Assembly: GCA_009841605.1 (NCBI GenBank)
Contig: VXLM01000034.1
Span: 2,320 to 66,319 of the forward strand
Source of the DNA: Dehalococcoidia bacterium
Lineage (GTDB): Bacteria > Chloroflexota > Dehalococcoidia > Lucifugimonadales > VXLM01
Length of the DNA: 64,000 nucleotides
Reading direction: 5' to 3'
Under the pieces are notes generated by a model. That model had not been told where the DNA came from, did not search any database, and saw only the letters and a program-made list of their open reading frames with translations. The position numbers and the translations under genes were made by a program. Of the stretch, positions 60,508 to 64,000 are shown piece by piece (positions within the stretch are counted from its first letter, which is position 1; each line of letters opens with the position of its first letter).

Positions 60508-61491
60508 TCAATACCCTGATCTCTTGTCCACCAACCCCAACAGAGGACGTCCGGACTCGAATCGTCGAAGATTCTCGAAGAACAACCCTATGCAAAGATC
60601 CTCTTGCTCGGATGACGTTCCCCTGCACGTCGAAACCACCACGTTGTCGCGCTTCCAGAAGTCCGAGTCGTCCGGTGGCATTCCGGGAGAATCCCCGGCG
60701 GGCTGAAAACATACGCCCCCCACTTGTCCCGACGCCAGTGCCTGCTCCAACGCGTCGTAATCGTAGAGCCCCGTACGCCCCGAACAGTCCAGTATGACTG
60801 CCCCGCGCTTCATCTTGGCCAGCAGGCCCTCCGATACTATGCCCACCGTCTCCGGCGTGTCCGGCACCGCCACGGCGACGAAGTCCGACTTCGCCACCAT
60901 GTCGGCCGCCTCGTCCGCGCGATACATCCGGTCCACCCCTTCAGGTGCCTCTCTCGACCGGCGCGACGTTCCCAGCACTCGCATTCCCATCGCCTTAGCC
61001 CTCGGGGCCAACGCCTGCCCGATCCCGCCCATGCCCAGCACGCCAAGCGTCTTCCCCTGCAGATCGACCGGCCTCAGCGCGACCTCCTGCGAAGGACTGC
61101 GCTGCGTCAGCTTCGGCGTGCCAACCGTCACGTGATTCCGCCGCGAGAACATCAGCATCGCCCCCAGCGCGAACTCCGCCCCGGGAATGGAAAACGCGGG
61201 CTTCCCGCACGTGAACGGGATGTCGCTCTCCACCATCTCGGAGAACAAATAGTCCTTAACACCCCCGCCGATCGCGTGTATCCACCGCATCTTACTCGCC
61301 GCCGTGAGCATATCCGCGTCCCATGGCCCGATGAACGCCGCATCGGCGTCCGCCAGCCCCGACACGATCTCGTCCTTGTCGTCGCTGAAGAGGAAATCGA
61401 GGTGCTCGTAGCCCTCAAGCCCGCTCCGCTTCAGTATTCGGTCTCGGTAACCGCTCCACGTCACGACGACCTTACTGACGGGCTCGATCAT
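60508..61491 (-). CDS. D-2-hydroxyacid dehydrogenase-like protein with altered catalytic site
   Basis: 327 aa from ATG 61491, an ATGA overlap with the upstream gene; the track adds 95 spurious residues. NAD-binding GVLGMGGIGQALAPRAKAMGM at 150-170, SDFVAVAVPDTPETVGIV, and Arg239 in CSGRTGLYDYDAL. The usual Glu of the EPLP motif is replaced in CFQPAGDSPGM, and the catalytic His (TPH) reads TCRG with Arg290. So it may reduce an unusual substrate or be non-catalytic. Translationally coupled to the enolase-superfamily gene. Confidence 0.85.
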   Translation of the reverse strand: MIEPVSKVVVTWSGYRDRILKRSGLEGYEHLDFLFSDDKDEIVSGLADADAAFIGPWDADMLTAASKMRWIHAIGGGVKDYLFSEMVESDIPFTCGKPAFSIPGAEFALGAMLMFSRRNHVTVGTPKLTQRSPSQEVALRPVDLQGKTLGVLGMGGIGQALAPRAKAMGMRVLGTSRRSREAPEGVDRMYRADEAADMVAKSDFVAVAVPDTPETVGIVSEGLLAKMKRGAVILDCSGRTGLYDYDALEQALASGQVGGVCFQPAGDSPGMPPDDSDFWKRDNVVVSTCRGTSSEQEDLCIGLFFENLRRFESGRPLLGLVDKRSGY

Positions 61492-62672
61492 TGCTGAACG
61501 TCCCCGCCGAATCTTCCAGTTAGTTCGTCGATGGCCTCGTGCACGAAGTTGCCCAACCCCAGCCCCGGCCCGTCTGGAAGTTCGAGATAGCCGTCCTTCA
61601 CCACCATCGGAGTCTCGATCACCTTCTCGTGCATCGCCTCGACAAGCCCCTCTCGCCCGGAACCGCGCTCCACGGCGGGAGCCGGGTACTCGATCATGGG
61701 GCAGTTCGTCACGGTGCACAGCACCTGCATATGCGCCGCGACTAGGAATGCCGACCACGGCCCGTGCGGAATGCACAGAATTCCCGCCTCTTCCGCCCGT
61801 TCCGCCACGCGAGCGAATTGAGTCAGCCCCATCTGCTGCGCGTCCGGCTGAACGATATCGAGCGCCCTCCTATCGATGAACGGCTGAAAGTCCTGCACGG
61901 TTGTCAGGCTCTCCCCCGTTGCTATCCGGATGGGCGACTGCAGCGTGAGCTCCTCGAATCCGTCCACGTCGTAGGGGTGAAGCGCCTCTTCGAGAAAGTA
62001 GATGTCGTACTCCGCCAGCCTCTCAGCAACATGGATGGCATCCTTCACTGTCCACGTCCCGTCGAGGTAGGCGAAGGGACCCAAATCCAGCATCAGCTTC
62101 ATGTCGGGACCTATGGCGTCCCTGACGGCCTCGATGTCGTCGTAGTCGCTCTCGCTAAAGTAGTTGCCCCATCCGAACTTCATGGCCTTGAACCCCAGCG
62201 ATTTGTTCTCCAGAGCCTCCTTCACCAGGACCTCGGTCGGATTGTGTCTCCACTCGCCCGTGCGCTCCATGTGGCCCCTATCGAAGGCCGTCGCGCTCGC
62301 GTAGACCATGATCCTGTCCTGCACGGCTCCGCCACGCAGTTTATGGATAGGCAGTCCCGCCGCCTTGCCTGCGATGTCCCACAGAGCCATGTCGATGGCG
62401 CCCATCGCATTGACCGCCACTCCCCCCTCGCCTGAGCGACCACGGTCGCCGCTGGCGAACATACGACGCCATGCCATGTTCACGTCGGTGGGATCGGTGC
62501 CGATCAGCAGGCTTCGGAGTCCGTCGGACTCATCCTCAATCAGCGCGGAAATGACGGAGACGGAAGCGGAGGTGGAGCCGACGCCCGTGATGCCCTCGTC
62601 CGTCTCGACTTCGACCAGCACCGGCCCGATCCGGAGGCCCTTCGAGACGACCCTCACGTCCGTGATCCTCAT
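61488..62672 (-). CDS. Enolase-superfamily (mandelate racemase/MLE type) dehydratase
   Basis: 394 aa. Abstracts a proton alpha to a carboxylate. Lys162/Lys165 in FKAMKF, metal ligands Asp196 (LMLDLG), Glu228 or Glu229 (FLEEAL) and Glu254 (ATGES), then Asp277 (VQPDAQ) and His303 (CIPHGP) as in the MR subgroup acid-sugar dehydratases. The substrate is probably a sugar acid or related hydroxy acid. Its stop overlaps the hydroxyacid-dehydrogenase start. Family expansion is a reported SAR202 trait. Confidence 0.88.
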   Translation of the reverse strand: MRITDVRVVSKGLRIGPVLVEVETDEGITGVGSTSASVSVISALIEDESDGLRSLLIGTDPTDVNMAWRRMFASGDRGRSGEGGVAVNAMGAIDMALWDIAGKAAGLPIHKLRGGAVQDRIMVYASATAFDRGHMERTGEWRHNPTEVLVKEALENKSLGFKAMKFGWGNYFSESDYDDIEAVRDAIGPDMKLMLDLGPFAYLDGTWTVKDAIHVAERLAEYDIYFLEEALHPYDVDGFEELTLQSPIRIATGESLTTVQDFQPFIDRRALDIVQPDAQQMGLTQFARVAERAEEAGILCIPHGPWSAFLVAAHMQVLCTVTNCPMIEYPAPAVERGSGREGLVEAMHEKVIETPMVVKDGYLELPDGPGLGLGNFVHEAIDELTGRFGGDVQQ

Positions 62673-63068
62673 GACGGCCGCCTCCCCGGTCGTTGCGGTG
62701 CGGGCCAGCCTACCAGCCGTTCATTCCGACTGTCAATTCAGGAGACATCCCGGATACCTCGTCTACGAGATAACCTCAATCTCTCCCCCGCCGGGGGCTG
62801 ACAGGGGTAGGTAAAATGGGATTACAGCTATGATCCGACCTACGCAACCCTGTCATTCCGAGCGAAGCGAGGAATCTAAAATCCATGACCGCAAGACCGG
62901 ATAGCCGGTGCCGCGCTTATGGTCGTGACCAAGAGTGAAAACGGCGTAAGAACGCTCTATGTCAGCTTTACGTTTGCACAGACACTTTAGATTCTTCGAC
63001 TCCGCTACGCTCCGCTCAGAATGACAGTGCATGAGCTACTTTCTCGTCAATGCAGACTCCCTCTCCCC

Positions 63069-63296
63069 GTAACTGTTCAGACTTCATGAGAGCGCTCAAC
63101 ATACACAGCCACCGTCATACCGACCTTGGCATAACCCCTGATGGGAGCCTGGAAATCCCTTCCCCCTTGATGGGGGAAGGTTAGGATGGGGGTGAAATTC
63201 GCGGCGCTAAGGCATATCTGGAGGTTACGCAAAGGTCTCCGAAAGCGGGTATCCACAGAGGGGAGGGTGTTCCTCTCATCAACTCTGAACAGTTAC
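63069..63296. repeat. Element with 25-bp terminal inverted repeats enclosing MITE copy 2
   Basis: Left end GTAACTGTTCAGACTTCATGAGAGC (63069-63093) and the reverse complement of the right end (63272-63296), GTAACTGTTCAGAGTTGATGAGAGG, match at 22 of 25 positions. No ORF inside. Confidence 0.65.
63114..63254 (+). repeat. MITE-like dispersed repeat, copy 2
   Basis: GGCATAACCCCTGATGGGAG, the palindrome CCTTCCCCC-TTGAT-GGGGGAAGG, TTAGGATGGGGGTGAAATTCG and GGTTACGCAAAGGTCTCCGAAAGCGGGTATCC run parallel to 3771-3921. The left terminus is shortened relative to copy 1. Confidence 0.8.
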
Positions 63297-63375
63297 CTCC
63301 CCCCGACCGCTTTACGTTCGCCTCCCAGTCGGGTATAACTCTCGCGTATTCTTGCCATCGCAGCGGAGAACATGA

Positions 63376-64000
63376 ATGAAGGCAGCGCATCTGGTCGGCC
63401 CCAAGCATTTCGAAATCGTCGACGCCGAGGTCCCCGAGGTGAGGGACGGCAACTGCCTCGTCAACCTGGAACGCTGGTCTATCTGCGGCAGCGACATGCG
63501 CTACGAGTATGGCACCGTCTTCCCCGAAGAGCACTACCCCGTGGAGGTCGGCACGCCCTGCCACGAACTGGCGGGTACCATCGTCGAGAGCCGCTCGGAC
63601 GAGTGGCGTGAGGGCCAGCGCGTCATCATCATCCCCAGCACCCACCAGGGCCTCGTCGAATACTACGAATCGCTCCCGGACCGCATCATCGCTCTGCCGG
63701 ACGACGGCGACATCGGAGAATGGATCATGTGCCAGCCTTCCGGCACCGTCCTCTTTGCCCTCCAACAGGTGGGAACCTTGCTCGGCCGCACCGTTCTGGT
63801 AATAGGGCAGGGCGCCATCGGCCTCTCATTCACCGCCATGGCGGCTAGGGCCGGAGCGCGCCGCGTCATTGCCGCCGATCTCTTCGACTACCGCCTCGAA
63901 TACTCCACCAAGTTCGGCGCGACACACACGATCAATCCCTCCACGGAACTGCTCGACGAGGCGGTCGAGGAGATCACCGGAGGCGAGTTGCCCGACGTCA
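63376..64000 (+). CDS. Zinc-type medium-chain alcohol dehydrogenase, 3' truncated by window
   Basis: Not in the ORF track because it runs off the end; 208 codons visible from ATG 63376 (MKAAHLVGPKHFEIVDAEVP). Catalytic zinc region ICGSDMRYEYG, then PCHELAG in place of the usual GHE. The segment where a four-Cys structural zinc lobe would be lacks cysteines. NAD-binding VLVIGQGAIGLSFTAMAARAGA follows. NAD(P)-dependent alcohol or polyol oxidation is likely. Possibly part of the same catabolic region as the minus-strand cluster. Confidence 0.85.
   Translation, partial: MKAAHLVGPKHFEIVDAEVPEVRDGNCLVNLERWSICGSDMRYEYGTVFPEEHYPVEVGTPCHELAGTIVESRSDEWREGQRVIIIPSTHQGLVEYYESLPDRIIALPDDGDIGEWIMCQPSGTVLFALQQVGTLLGRTVLVIGQGAIGLSFTAMAARAGARRVIAADLFDYRLEYSTKFGATHTINPSTELLDEAVEEITGGELPDV

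Larger units (their letters stand above)
62673..63375. other. 703-base repeat nest without genes
   Basis: It holds GTCATTCCGAGCGAAGCGAGGAATCTAAAATCC (62852-62884) and a related inverted copy TTTAGATTCTTCGACTCCGCTACGCTCCGCTCAGAATGACA (62986-63026). A 228-base element with 25-bp inverted ends (63069-63296) encloses the second MITE-like copy. The 194-codon minus-strand ORF at 63181 mixes repeat DNA with antisense of the dehydrogenase and is not a gene. Confidence 0.7.

Noticed and set aside
61492-61776. 95-residue N-terminal extension of the hydroxyacid dehydrogenase in the track
   Set aside because: It lies wholly inside the enolase-superfamily gene in another frame and is Arg/Gly-rich. The ATGA overlap gives the natural start.
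61764-62435. 223-codon plus-strand ORF
   Set aside because: Antisense shadow of the enolase-superfamily gene.
63181-63765. 194-codon minus-strand ORF
   Set aside because: Made of MITE copy 2 plus antisense of the alcohol dehydrogenase start; the sense frame has clear dehydrogenase motifs.

Overview
The window looks like a Chloroflexota chromosome, most plausibly the Dehalococcoidia/SAR202 side. This is an inference from gene content: ribosomal operon style, a flavin-dependent (luciferase-family) monooxygenase, and an enolase-superfamily / RraA / hydroxyacid-dehydrogenase catabolic cluster. No rRNA gene is present to confirm it. Coding density is high, GTG and TTG starts are frequent, and about half of the recognisable genes are translation machinery.

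Layout. (1) 1-4510: two tandem plant-type leucine-rich-repeat (LRR) proteins, an ABC-2 exporter pair, a 500-base gap with a MITE-like repeat, and a small membrane protein. (2) 4577-25848: a fused str/S10/spc/alpha superoperon (rpsL-rpsG-fusA-rpsJ-rplCDWB-rpsS-rplV-rpsC-rplP-rpmC-rpsQ-rplNXE-rpsH-rplFR-rpsE-rpmD-rplO-secY-adk-map-infA-rpmJ-rpsMKD-rpoA-rplQ-truA-rplM-rpsI). It starts at a perfect TTGACA-17-TATAAT promoter and ends at a strong intrinsic terminator. tuf and rpsN are missing from their usual places. S17 carries a roughly 195-residue acidic tail. (3) 25849-36974: accessory and housekeeping genes (orphan oligopeptide-type binding lipoprotein, a terminase-small-subunit-like protein, a flavin monooxygenase, a P-loop kinase-like protein, CCA-adding-type enzyme, Bcp peroxiredoxin, PrkA kinase, a membrane protein), with gaps full of dispersed palindromic repeats.

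(4) 37121-49006, all on the minus strand: an ABC-transporter-dependent surface polysaccharide locus. Transcription order is Wzm-type permease, Wzt-type ATPase fused to an LRR domain, two paralogous methyltransferase/coiled-coil/two-glycosyltransferase proteins of about 950 residues, WecB, WecC and a GT4 glycosyltransferase. WecB and WecC would supply UDP-ManNAc and UDP-ManNAcA, the large proteins would polymerise and possibly methyl-cap the chain, and the ABC pair would export it. The LRR domain sits where Wzt of E. coli O8/O9a carries its cap-reading carbohydrate-binding domain. This is the most novel system I see in the window.

(5) 49106-53869: a HesB-fold protein, a MetE-like methyltransferase, HspR and a CbpA-type DnaJ divergent from Hsp20, then speD-speB for polyamine synthesis. 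(6) 53912-59118: tRNA-Thr(TGT), tRNA-Tyr(GTA), tRNA-Thr(GGT), tuf, rpmG, secE, nusG, rplK, rplA, an L10 leader with an attenuator, rplJ and rplL. rpoBC does not follow. (7) 59285-64000: a catabolic cluster (RraA-like, cupin, divergent D-2-hydroxyacid dehydrogenase, enolase-superfamily dehydratase), a repeat nest, and a zinc-type alcohol dehydrogenase cut by the window end.

Starts were chosen from family alignment by eye, Shine-Dalgarno (SD) spacing and overlaps. No database search was possible.
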